From: Bradyrhizobium prioriisuperbiae
Lineage (GTDB): Bacteria; Pseudomonadota; Alphaproteobacteria; Rhizobiales; Xanthobacteraceae
Direction: 5' to 3'
NCBI RefSeq assembly: GCF_032397745.1
Contig: NZ_CP135921.1
Span: 1,984,001-2,048,000, forward strand
Length of the DNA stretch: 64,000 bases
Shown here: piece after piece, positions 12,314 to 20,523 of the stretch
Numbering within the stretch: the first letter of the stretch is position 1
Layout: each line of letters opens with the position of its first letter
Program-made: the position numbers and the translations under genes
The notes under the pieces: generated by a model
What the model was told of the DNA's origin: nothing
Seen by the model: only the letters and a program-made list of their open reading frames with translations
Databases searched by the model: none

Positions 12314-13687
12314 ATGGCGTGGAAATACCCCGACATCGTGGTCGTGGTCCCAGGTCTGATCGGTACCGCGCTCTTGAAGGACGGGAGGCCGCTATGGGGA
12401 ACTTCTCCTGGCGCATTGTGGGGCATCGTCGGGGGAAAGGCGCTAAAGGAGCTCTCCCTAACCGGGGCCGACAACGAAGACGAAGATCTCGGCGATGGGA
12501 TCGTCGCGACGGCGCTGATTGACAATATCGAGGTTGTTCCAGGCCTTTGGAAGCAGTTCGGGTACTCGCGCCTAACCGCCAGTCTATCCAAGGGCGTCGG
12601 TCTGATCCCCGGGGAGAACTATTTCACTTTTCCGTACGACTGGCGTCGAAACAACCGGGTTTCGGCTCGCAAGCTTGCCGCCGTGGTGCCCCGATGGCTG
12701 GAAAACTGGCGCCGCAACAGCGGCAATGCGGGCGCGAAGGTGGTCTTTGTAGTGCATTCTATGGGCGGGCTAGTAGCTCGGTACTACGTCGAGTGCCTTG
12801 AGGGCTGGAAGACAACCAGGACGATCCTGAGCTTCGGTACGCCGTATAAGGGATCCGGTAACGCGCTTGGGTTCCTATGCAACGGGTTCACCTGGAAGAT
12901 TGGCCCGATGAAGGCTTTCGACGGAACGGAAGCTTTGAGAACCTTCGACTCCGTTTACCAACTACTGCCGACCTATCCATTCGTAAAGGAGCCGGGCCCG
13001 GCGACGCTAAAACGTGTCGTCGAACTCGAACTGCCAAATCTAGATGCAGCACGGGCGAAGCGCGCACATTCGTTTCATGAAGAGATCCGGATCGCTCAGG
13101 AGCGTAACGCGCAGTCCGCTGAATACCATCAGGCGGGTCCCCGCGTACGCCCCGTGATCGGGACCGAGCAACCGACCGTGCAATCCGCGGCTTGGGACGG
13201 CAACAGCTTGACGCCGCTGATGGTGCGCGACGACGAGGATCATTCCGGAGACGGGACTGTGCCGCGCGTATCCGCACTCCCTCTGGAATTAGATTTTTCG
13301 AGCGCCACATACATTCCGAATACGCATTCAGCGCTACAGAGCGACGAAGCCGCGTTTGGACATATGCGGGGCGTGCTCACCGAGGCCGATGTGGATCCAA
13401 GAACCTATCGAGCCTCTTTGGGAGAAAGTTTCTCGCTTTACGTTGAAGACGCGTACCGCTCCGGGCAACCTGTTCACATCGAAGCGATGGCCAGCGACTA
13501 TCTTCAGGCGATCGACGGAGTTGTCGAGCGCATTGATGAGCCGGCTGTGCAGACGAACATGAAACTGAGGCTGGCCGGCGATCACTATCGTGTGGATATG
13601 TCGCTCGAGCCGGGCGCATATCGCGTACGGTTGTTTGCTGACCGATTCCACACTGTGGAAGACGTTTTCCTTGTCGTCGCTGACTGA
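12314..13687 (+). CDS. LCAT-like alpha/beta hydrolase (lipase/acyltransferase)
   Basis: A 457-residue protein of the lecithin:cholesterol acyltransferase/PGAP1-like hydrolase group. It opens with a beta strand and oxyanion turn (VVVVPGLIGT). The nucleophile is Ser149 in VVHSMGG, the probable acid is Asp313 in SGDGTVP, and the probable base is His338 in NTHSAL; SGDGTVP-like turns are typical of LCAT relatives. About 80 C-terminal residues look like a separate beta-rich domain. No signal peptide is seen, so it is probably cytosolic. The start at 12314 has GGAGG at the right distance; an ATG at 12278 lacks one. A CHAT protease gene follows after 18 bases, so the two are probably co-expressed. 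The lipid substrate is unknown. Confidence 0.82.
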   Translation: MAWKYPDIVVVVPGLIGTALLKDGRPLWGTSPGALWGIVGGKALKELSLTGADNEDEDLGDGIVATALIDNIEVVPGLWKQFGYSRLTASLSKGVGLIPGENYFTFPYDWRRNNRVSARKLAAVVPRWLENWRRNSGNAGAKVVFVVHSMGGLVARYYVECLEGWKTTRTILSFGTPYKGSGNALGFLCNGFTWKIGPMKAFDGTEALRTFDSVYQLLPTYPFVKEPGPATLKRVVELELPNLDAARAKRAHSFHEEIRIAQERNAQSAEYHQAGPRVRPVIGTEQPTVQSAAWDGNSLTPLMVRDDEDHSGDGTVPRVSALPLELDFSSATYIPNTHSALQSDEAAFGHMRGVLTEADVDPRTYRASLGESFSLYVEDAYRSGQPVHIEAMASDYLQAIDGVVERIDEPAVQTNMKLRLAGDHYRVDMSLEPGAYRVRLFADRFHTVEDVFLVVAD

Positions 13688-13705
13688 TCATTGGAAGCCG
13701 AAACA

Positions 13706-15541
13706 ATGGTTGTATCTCCAATATGGGCATGGTGGATGGCGCGCCACAAACCGATCCGCGCTAGAGAATTTCTTCGGAGCGACCAGACCACCGATTCGGA
13801 TGACGAATGGCGCTACGCGGTCGAGAAACTCCACCGGCTTCAAGATCTAGTTTTCGAGATTATGGTGGAGCGCGCCGACGAGTTGATCGTGATCTCCGGC
13901 AATGTCGCATCTGAACAGGTCAAGCGTCTTATCGCGGAAATCCTGACCGACTATGACCCTAAGGCACAGCTGTCGAACGAGCTCGAGGTCACGGCACCAT
14001 TCAGGTCGGCCGAGGACGACGACTTCACCATCGAGATGAAGGGCGGGCTAACGCTTGATGCCATCACGCCCGCTCCGATAATCTCCGTCGAGCGGTATCC
14101 GTCTTTCTCGAGCAACGAAAAGCCTGCAGTCGGGCGAAAGTTTCAGTTCGAAGTGGACTTGTCTACAATTCAGGGAGGTCGCGAGGCGATAAAGTTCGAC
14201 CTCCCGTCGGATTGGCAGATGGTTGCTATTGACGTCGATGTGTATTCCGCTCAGCTCGTTATGGAAGAAAAAATGAAGAGGCGAAAGGTCGCCTTATTCG
14301 AAGATGGTCGCTCACTACCCGCTCGCTTCCAAGGCGAGGTGGTTGGCGTGACCGAGGAAGGCACAGTCGACGTGCTGGTAAAGTTCACTTGCGAGGGACG
14401 GGCCAGCGGGATGGCGCGGGTGTCATTTAAAGTCGAAGAAGGAAATGAAACCGAAGTCGCCGGATCGAGCCCGGCGCAGCTTGGCGTAGCCGCTATGAAT
14501 GCCCAAGTTAGAGCCACTCCTCCTGACATGACGATCAGTATCTACAAAGCAGGTCCGCCGACGTCGTGGATCTGGATGGTCGATGCTCCGCACACTCAGA
14601 ATCTCGGCGCGGCGCAGCGCCACGGAACTATCGATATGCCGGATCCGGAAGCATTCGCCACCGAACTCCTGAAACAGTGTCCAACGCTGACGAAGCCGCG
14701 TCATGCTAGTAGGCTTCGTGGCATCGGCGAGCAGATCTGGGCTCGCGCTCCTGAGATGTTTCGACTCCTGTACAAGGATATGCGTGAAAAGTTCGGGCCA
14801 AGGTTCTCTATCCAGATTATGACGGAGGAGCCTCACGTCCCGTGGGAGATGATGTTCCCTGACGGCCAGTCGGGCATTCAAAATCCTGACCATCTGTTTA
14901 TGACTCACCCCATCTGCCGATGGAGCGCCACGTACGCACGAGACATGCGACCTCAAATAGAGTCCGGGTCGATTGCCAGCTTCGTACCTAATTATCCCGG
15001 CGGACAGGCGTTGCCTGCGGCGATCGCCGAGGGCCGATGGCTCGTCTCGTCCCTCGGCGCGAGAGCCATGGATCCCACCTGGGATAGCTTCACCAAATTC
15101 TGGACGACCGATCTTCCGAAGGAACGGGTGGCCGTTCTTCATTTCGCGGGCCACGGCGAGAATAAACCAGATCCCCGCATCCGGATGCTGGATGCATACG
15201 TATCCAGAGACGATGTCAACGGCGCCGTGAAATTGGGCAGCCGCGATGGAACGTTCGTGGTGCTCAACGCCTGCGAAGTGGGGACTGCCGATATGCGGCT
15301 GGGTCTGGCTTCAGGCTGGACCGAGAGACTAATCAAGCATTCTTTCGGAGGTGTGCTGGCGCCGCTGTGGAAGGTCGAGGACGACTGCGCATCGGAGGCT
15401 GTCAGGACTTATCTCGGGAAGTTCTGCCGTGGAATGCCCATGGGCATGGCCTTGCTGCAGGCCAGGAAGGCGCAGCGCGATCAGTCCGCCACACCCTACG
15501 CCTACATTTGCCACGGCGACGTCAACGCTACGATGCGTTGA
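13706..15541 (+). CDS. CHAT domain protease
   Basis: A 611-residue protein whose C-terminal ~200 residues form a CHAT (caspase-like) peptidase domain. His483 lies in LHFAGHGE and Cys523 in VVLNACEVG, the expected dyad, and the typical GGVLAPLWKVED strand follows. The N-terminal 350 residues are not a family I can name; a segment at about 90-250 looks beta-rich. The ATG at 13706 has GGAAG upstream; a TTG at 13691 is less likely. It lies 18 bases behind the LCAT-like lipase. CHAT proteases often act as regulated effectors in conflict systems, so the lipase could be its partner or target; that is inference. Confidence 0.85.
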   Translation: MVVSPIWAWWMARHKPIRAREFLRSDQTTDSDDEWRYAVEKLHRLQDLVFEIMVERADELIVISGNVASEQVKRLIAEILTDYDPKAQLSNELEVTAPFRSAEDDDFTIEMKGGLTLDAITPAPIISVERYPSFSSNEKPAVGRKFQFEVDLSTIQGGREAIKFDLPSDWQMVAIDVDVYSAQLVMEEKMKRRKVALFEDGRSLPARFQGEVVGVTEEGTVDVLVKFTCEGRASGMARVSFKVEEGNETEVAGSSPAQLGVAAMNAQVRATPPDMTISIYKAGPPTSWIWMVDAPHTQNLGAAQRHGTIDMPDPEAFATELLKQCPTLTKPRHASRLRGIGEQIWARAPEMFRLLYKDMREKFGPRFSIQIMTEEPHVPWEMMFPDGQSGIQNPDHLFMTHPICRWSATYARDMRPQIESGSIASFVPNYPGGQALPAAIAEGRWLVSSLGARAMDPTWDSFTKFWTTDLPKERVAVLHFAGHGENKPDPRIRMLDAYVSRDDVNGAVKLGSRDGTFVVLNACEVGTADMRLGLASGWTERLIKHSFGGVLAPLWKVEDDCASEAVRTYLGKFCRGMPMGMALLQARKAQRDQSATPYAYICHGDVNATMR

Positions 15542-15548
15542 TGGCTCC

Positions 15549-18095
15549 CTAGACGAGGGCCTGGATCCTCTCGGCCAGTAGCTGGGGTGGCACCAGCCTC
15601 GCCGTCTCGGCGAAGAGGTCGTAACCCTTCGATGTCGGAGTTTCGACGGAAACGATCAGCGAGAAGCGCGCAGGCTTTTTGTAATTGAGCGTGCTCGCCA
15701 TGTCGCCCCACCACCCGCGGACAGGGACAACGGAAATCCCATCGCGCTCGGCCAGTTGATAAGCTTTGCCTTCCCATTCGTCCTGAAGGATCGTCCCCAT
15801 CGAACGCTGCGCGCCCAACCAGCCGTCATTGCTGCCGGCGCCCGACATGGATTCTTCCGCCAAGCTATTCATGCGACGTTGGGCTCTCGCGTCGTCTTCA
15901 CCGAACCGCTTCACGTCGAACTTCAATCGGTAGGAGTGATATCGATCCATCCTGTCGCGGGTGACCGCGTGCGGATCTGGCTCGATAAAGTAGGACAGTG
16001 TGCAACGCATCCGAACGTCAACGCCGTTCAAACCCTTCAGTGTCGTTTTGGGCCACGGAAGTTTGAAATACTTCATCTCCCTAAGTCGGATCTCTTTTTC
16101 CTTGCCGTCCTTCAGCTTCCGTTCGTAGGGGTACAATTCGTCTTCGATGACCAAGGTCAGCGCGTTCGACGCGCTGTTGAACAGTCTGCTCTCGTCCGGG
16201 ACGCCCCAACCGAACCTGTCAATGATCGAGCTCCAGCCTTTGTTGCCATTTTCGGCTTCGAAGCTCTTGGCCTGCTCAATCATGGCCAGCGTCCATCGGG
16301 CGGAATGGACCATCATTCCGCGTATCGTTTCCATTCGATACTTCGGGTATCGGGCTGCGAGTCGTGCTGCGAGCCCGGCCGCCAACGCTGTGGCCGCGCT
16401 CGTTTGCCCGGAAACATCGAGAGGCTGTTCCGGAACGTCGCGCGATGTGGTCAGGACGAAGTGCTTCGGCGAAGGACGACAGAAGACACCATCCTCGTCG
16501 ACGATTAGATTGCCACCCTCCATCACGATGTCGGGTTTGCTCGGATGGGGTTTGTGCCATGAACTGGCGGTCCGTGATAACGGCATCAGATCTCCGGGAA
16601 GCGCGACGAGATCCCCGTCGCCTTTCCCTCTCTTGAGGCTGACCGCGCCTACGGCGAGCGCATTAGCTGCCTGGGCCGGAGATTGGATACCGAAACGGAC
16701 GTTGCGGCTCTCATAGTCCGCGTATTGATATGGTCGGTTTCGCGAATGAGGCGCATTACCGACCGCCGCACAGAACAAACGAGTGGTGTCCCCGTCGTTA
16801 TACGCGAGCTTATCCAGCACGGCGGAAGTGCTGGTGGGGCGACCGTCCTCGGACTCTCCGACTGCGGTCTGGGCCAGACAGAAAACGCGGCGCGCGGACT
16901 TTTTCTCGACAAGATCAATGGCGCGCTGCAGCGCATCGCGAGCAGGTACCGTCGCGGGCTGAGTTGGCGACGTCACTACGATCGACTCTAAGTTCGCCTC
17001 GAGAACGATCGGTCCCGGTTTCAGTATCGCAGCTTCGAGATCGCCATATAGCGCCAAGCCGGCCATCTTGGTGCCGTGGCCGGAGTGATCGTCGATCCCC
17101 CACTTCCCCTCCACCGTTCTGCAGTCGGCAGCGGCGAGCGATCCTCTGAGCAGGGGATTGTTGCGATTCACTCCAGTGTCGAGGATGGTAACCTTCGGGG
17201 CGGCCGGAGGCGCGCGTTCAATGCGGCGCGAAATCGCGTCGAGCGCGATTATGCGCTCGTCATCGGGCATGTTGAAGAAACCGGAAGCGAACGAAGACGC
17301 GCCTCGAAGTTCTATGACCGCGGCACTCTGCCGCACCAGCCGCTGTAACTCGAGAGGGGTTGCCACGACGCCGTGGATGACCGTCTCGATGAACTCCGTC
17401 GGCCTTCCGAAGAGCTCGACGCCCAGCTTCTTCGCCGCACTGAGAAAGTATGGCTGGAGCTGCAACTGCGTCCACACTTCCCATCGAGCCTTCTTGAGGC
17501 GGCTCGTCGGAAATTCCTCGACGTCGTCGGTCCAAAGATCGCGGAGAGTGGTCTCCCGGATGGTGGCGCCGCTCTCGAACAACCCAAAATTTTCGGGGCG
17601 GTTGACCTTGCGGGTGGTGTTAGAATCGGGATCTTTTTGGGGCTTTTGGCCGTATTCGGAGTATTCGTCGAGGTTCGACTTCAACCCCGCCAATCTGGTC
17701 TTGGTGACGAAGAACGTTGCCTGGTCTGGACCACCGTTACTGTCGTCTTCCGATTCCGCCGCGTCCGATCGCCGGACGTTCAGGATCTTCAGTCCCACTT
17801 TCGAGGAAGGCCTGCCCCTCCCGACCTTCAGTTCGACGTCCGGACGCCCCAATACGGTAAGCGGCATCCCTCTATGCTGGGCAGGAATTCCGGTATCGGC
17901 CTGTTCGCCAACGTAGTCCGCAAACTTTTCGGTCGCGATGTCGAGCTCAAGGCGGAGGCGGCGGCCATGGGCGGCACGATCATTTACCGGCTTGATGTCT
18001 TTTTCAGAACCGCCGCCGACCGCCCTGAAGCTCTTGGGCGCCGTTCCCAGTCCCCGAAGATGGATGTGCCGATAGCGCTTGTTGTCGTCAGCCAT
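15549..18095 (-). CDS. ietS: Large subtilisin-like (S8) protease, IetS-like
   Basis: An 848-residue protein with a long N-terminal region and a central subtilase domain. The triad is Asp306 (TILDTGV), His340 (SGHGTKMAG) and Ser566 (SGQTSAATALAAG); Asn447 (AVGN) is a candidate oxyanion residue. About 270 further residues follow. There is no signal peptide, so it probably works in the cytosol. It lies 38 bases behind an AAA ATPase gene with an XRE gene before it. This ATPase-subtilase pairing matches IetAS, described as a toxin-antitoxin pair on a Ti plasmid and later as anti-phage. The symbol rests on architecture, not on alignment. A TTG at 18110 would add five residues. Confidence 0.8.
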   Translation of the reverse strand: MADDNKRYRHIHLRGLGTAPKSFRAVGGGSEKDIKPVNDRAAHGRRLRLELDIATEKFADYVGEQADTGIPAQHRGMPLTVLGRPDVELKVGRGRPSSKVGLKILNVRRSDAAESEDDSNGGPDQATFFVTKTRLAGLKSNLDEYSEYGQKPQKDPDSNTTRKVNRPENFGLFESGATIRETTLRDLWTDDVEEFPTSRLKKARWEVWTQLQLQPYFLSAAKKLGVELFGRPTEFIETVIHGVVATPLELQRLVRQSAAVIELRGASSFASGFFNMPDDERIIALDAISRRIERAPPAAPKVTILDTGVNRNNPLLRGSLAAADCRTVEGKWGIDDHSGHGTKMAGLALYGDLEAAILKPGPIVLEANLESIVVTSPTQPATVPARDALQRAIDLVEKKSARRVFCLAQTAVGESEDGRPTSTSAVLDKLAYNDGDTTRLFCAAVGNAPHSRNRPYQYADYESRNVRFGIQSPAQAANALAVGAVSLKRGKGDGDLVALPGDLMPLSRTASSWHKPHPSKPDIVMEGGNLIVDEDGVFCRPSPKHFVLTTSRDVPEQPLDVSGQTSAATALAAGLAARLAARYPKYRMETIRGMMVHSARWTLAMIEQAKSFEAENGNKGWSSIIDRFGWGVPDESRLFNSASNALTLVIEDELYPYERKLKDGKEKEIRLREMKYFKLPWPKTTLKGLNGVDVRMRCTLSYFIEPDPHAVTRDRMDRYHSYRLKFDVKRFGEDDARAQRRMNSLAEESMSGAGSNDGWLGAQRSMGTILQDEWEGKAYQLAERDGISVVPVRGWWGDMASTLNYKKPARFSLIVSVETPTSKGYDLFAETARLVPPQLLAERIQALV

Positions 18096-18133
18096 TTCCG
18101 CCCGGTCCAAACGGGCGTACGCCGATTCGCCCC

Positions 18134-19114
18134 TTAATTCGGCTGTATATTAGCCCGATCCTGCAACGCGCGAAACATTAGTTCCGTCGTCAGCACGCCT
18201 TGGTTGTCGAGAACCGCCTCGCGCGCCGCGTCTTCCGCGGCGGCGACAAGGTCCGCCTGGCTGAGCTTCGGGGCGACCTGATCAATCTTCGGCCAGTCCA
18301 TCCGGGAAATGTCGAAAGCGAGCAGGTTATTGGCTATCACCCGTCGGGCCTCATCGATGCCCGGCTTCGCGTACACGAACGCGGAATGAAAGCGCCTGAA
18401 AAGGGCTGCGTCTAACAGCGACCGATGATTGGTCGCGGCAATGATGACGCTCCTGGATTGATCATCCTCTAAAAACTGCAGGAACGAATTCAACATGCGG
18501 CGCGCCTCGCCGATGTCGTTCTCCATGCTGCGGCTGGCCGCAAGCGCGTCGACTTCGTCAAAAAAATACACTGCGCGCGTAGCGTTCATGGCGTCGAAAA
18601 TCAGTCGGAGCTTCGCTGCTGTCTCCCCCATATATTTCGTGATCACGCTGTCCAACATGATCGTAAACAGCGGCAGATTCAGCTCTTTCGCAAGAGCGGC
18701 TGCGGTCATGCCTTTGCCAGTCCCCGGAGGTCCAGAGAACAGAAACTTCCGGCTTGGCTTCAGTCCACGCTCCTCGAGTGCCCCGGCCGATTGATGCTCA
18801 CGAACCAACCTCTCGATCCTACGGCGCAGATCGTCCGCCAGGACAACGTCCGACAGTTTTGTTTCCGGATACGACGCTCTGACTAGGTTGGCGAGCTCTC
18901 CTCGCGGAGTGACCAGCGGGATTGCTGCTGCAGCCTCGTTTCGCGCGGCATGATCCTTCGCCCGCGTAACGATGTCTCTGATCTCGCCTGCGACCTTGTT
19001 CTTCCCAGACTTATGGGCGTCGCTGGCGATGTGTTCCGCGATGGAAAAGAACTGCTGACTATCGCCGGCGGCGTGGCTCCGGATCATTGCTATGATCTGC
19101 TTGGAATTCGTCAC
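18134..19114 (-). CDS. ietA: AAA+ ATPase, IetA-like
   Basis: A 326-residue AAA+ ATPase of the FtsH/spastin-like type. Walker A is GPPGTGKG near residue 130, Walker B is VYFFDEVDAL, followed by sensor 1 (IIAATNH) and an arginine-rich FRRFH segment. There is no membrane segment or fused protease. It starts at GTG 19114, overlapping the stop of the XRE gene by four bases (GTGA) with a GGAGGGGTGA ribosome-binding site, so translation is probably coupled. In IetAS pairs the ATPase counteracts or regulates the subtilase. The symbol is assigned by analogy. Confidence 0.8.
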   Translation of the reverse strand: MTNSKQIIAMIRSHAAGDSQQFFSIAEHIASDAHKSGKNKVAGEIRDIVTRAKDHAARNEAAAAIPLVTPRGELANLVRASYPETKLSDVVLADDLRRRIERLVREHQSAGALEERGLKPSRKFLFSGPPGTGKGMTAAALAKELNLPLFTIMLDSVITKYMGETAAKLRLIFDAMNATRAVYFFDEVDALAASRSMENDIGEARRMLNSFLQFLEDDQSRSVIIAATNHRSLLDAALFRRFHSAFVYAKPGIDEARRVIANNLLAFDISRMDWPKIDQVAPKLSQADLVAAAEDAAREAVLDNQGVLTTELMFRALQDRANIQPN

Positions 19115-19458
19115 GATTTCACCCCTCCAGCGCGCCGCACCAGGGCCTCCTTCAATATTCGCTCTGCCCTTGGAATTAGGTTAACGAATTTATGCAATAA
19201 ACGCAAATCTTTTGCGGAAATCCCATCCACTGACAGGCCAGCAAGCCCGACAGAACCTCCCTCCGCATCCAACAGCCCGCAGATGCGCCCTCGCAAATCC
19301 GCCGAGAAACTGTCTGTTTCTAGCGATCTAGTGAGAGTGGAGGTAGCAACCCCCAACTGCTCAGCAACAGACGAATGGGTAAGCCCTGAGTCCTGGCGCC
19401 ACCTGCGAAGGCACGCCGCTAACTCAGGATCCACACTACGCTTGGGTCGCCCAGCCAT
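19111..19458 (-). CDS. XRE-type helix-turn-helix regulator
   Basis: A 115-residue protein with a helix-turn-helix at about residues 14-50 (LRRWRQDSGLTHSSVAEQLGV). It is the first gene of a three-gene operon with the AAA ATPase and the subtilase. The ATG at 19458 has no ribosome-binding site, so the message may be leaderless or the start poorly defined. A repeated TTGCAT motif right at the start codon (19460-19474) could be its own operator. An autoregulator of the toxin-like pair downstream is the simplest role. Confidence 0.75.
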   Translation of the reverse strand: MAGRPKRSVDPELAACLRRWRQDSGLTHSSVAEQLGVATSTLTRSLETDSFSADLRGRICGLLDAEGGSVGLAGLSVDGISAKDLRLLHKFVNLIPRAERILKEALVRRAGGVKS

Positions 19459-19459
19459 T

Positions 19460-19474
19460 TTGCATTTATTGCAT
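19460..19474 (-). promoter_or_regulatory. Candidate operator/promoter of the XRE-AAA-subtilase operon
   Basis: Two TTGCAT copies three bases apart (19460-19465 and 19469-19474) lie immediately upstream of the XRE start. They overlap an AT-rich stretch that reads like a -10 region on the minus strand. Autoregulation is inferred from position only. Confidence 0.35.
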
Positions 19475-19887
19475 AAAATACCCGACTGATCAACTCAGCG
19501 GGAAGGCGATTCGTTCCAAATGCGGCTGGAAGCGCCCTCGGCGCCGCGCAAACGCATCGAAACAGCACCGTATGTTCTTATTTTGTTCTATTATCGCAGA
19601 GATCCACTTCACCGCCAGTGCGGCGCCCGGCAATTGGTCGCTCTCATAAAACGAAACCACGCCGCTAGTGCGCTTGCAGCGACCAAAAGGCTGTGGTGGC
19701 GCTAGTGGCATTACACGTGGCAAATCGGGCGGCGCCAAGCCTCCGACACAGCAGCCGCAGAAGCAAGGCCCGCAGGTCGAGGGCATTGAATTGGCTAATC
19801 GGCCGTCGAACAACGGCCGGCGCTGAATCGCAGGCCACACCAATGCTATCTTCGGCCAACGCAGTTCGATCGAACTAACTCGCCAAT

Positions 19888-19913
19888 CACGCGGCCACCG
19901 CGTGGTTTTTTTT
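19888..19913 (+). terminator. Intrinsic terminator without an assigned gene
   Basis: CACGCGG (19888-19894) and CCGCGTG (19898-19904) form a 7-bp GC-rich stem with a 3-base loop, followed by G and eight T. The T-run is on the plus strand, so it ends a transcript coming from 19.5-19.9 kb. Confidence 0.75.
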
Positions 19914-19965
19914 GCAAACGAAGAACTGACTTTCGCGAACCGGAATGTAATTTGAGAGAGAGACG

Positions 19966-20523
19966 ATGATACGAAAACTATTTCTGGTATTTCTTCAGGC
20001 TGCGGCAGCGGTTTCACCTGCTTTTGCCGGAATGCCAAACCCTCATGTCGAGCGATGGGCAGATCATCGACATATCGTCATAGGGTCCGATCTCGAGCCT
20101 CAGCACTATGCAACTGCGGAGATTTCTGCGCCGGACAGCAACAGCGTGATCACCGTCGTGATCACATGCGAAAACGGCGCAAGGGGATCCAGTTGGACCG
20201 GGTATTTTACGCTTCTCTTCCGTCAAGGAGAAAATGTGCTCGCTTCTACCGTAGAGCACTGCCAACTTAGCAGGGGTAGGTCCGAATATAGTCATAAAAA
20301 GTACAGCAGGATCGTAACAATCGATCTTTCGAAGATCATCTGTCGGGTCGATAACGTTCAAACGAGCATCACGGCTGCGCCTCTCGCAATCAAACCGCTA
20401 CCGAACGACGAGCCTTTGTGCTCCGCCAGTGCAAGTCTGAACACCACGAGTCCGCAGTTCAATTCGGCGGATCGCGCCAGGCACCGCGCGTCTCACTCGC
20501 GGCGAGAGTCTCCATCATCGTGA
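19966..20523 (+). CDS. Predicted secreted protein, function unknown
   Basis: A 185-residue protein beginning with a typical Sec signal peptide (MIRKLFLVFLQAAAAV, cleavage probably after SPAFA). The mature part has four cysteines that could form periplasmic disulfides and a low-complexity Ser/Arg-rich tail. The ATG at 19966 has a GAGAGAG purine stretch upstream. I do not recognise the family. Its last 31 bases overlap the end of the convergent membrane protease gene (20493-21944), so the tail may be eroded or recently changed. A role next to the protease pair is possible but unsupported. Confidence 0.6.
   Translation: MIRKLFLVFLQAAAAVSPAFAGMPNPHVERWADHRHIVIGSDLEPQHYATAEISAPDSNSVITVVITCENGARGSSWTGYFTLLFRQGENVLASTVEHCQLSRGRSEYSHKKYSRIVTIDLSKIICRVDNVQTSITAAPLAIKPLPNDEPLCSASASLNTTSPQFNSADRARHRASHSRRESPSS

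Larger units (their letters stand above)
19459..19965. other. Intergenic region with an orphan terminator
   Basis: About 500 bases between divergent genes. No protein is convincing: small frames here lack ribosome-binding sites and family similarity. The left end should hold the operon promoter for the XRE gene. An intrinsic terminator on the plus strand at 19888-19913 has no recognised gene in front of it. A short RNA or a gene remnant between about 19500 and 19890 would explain it. Confidence 0.45.

Noticed and set aside
19490-20038. Minus-strand 182-codon frame between the XRE gene and the secreted-protein gene
   Set aside because: It crosses a terminator and the start of the secreted-protein gene, and no domain is recognisable.
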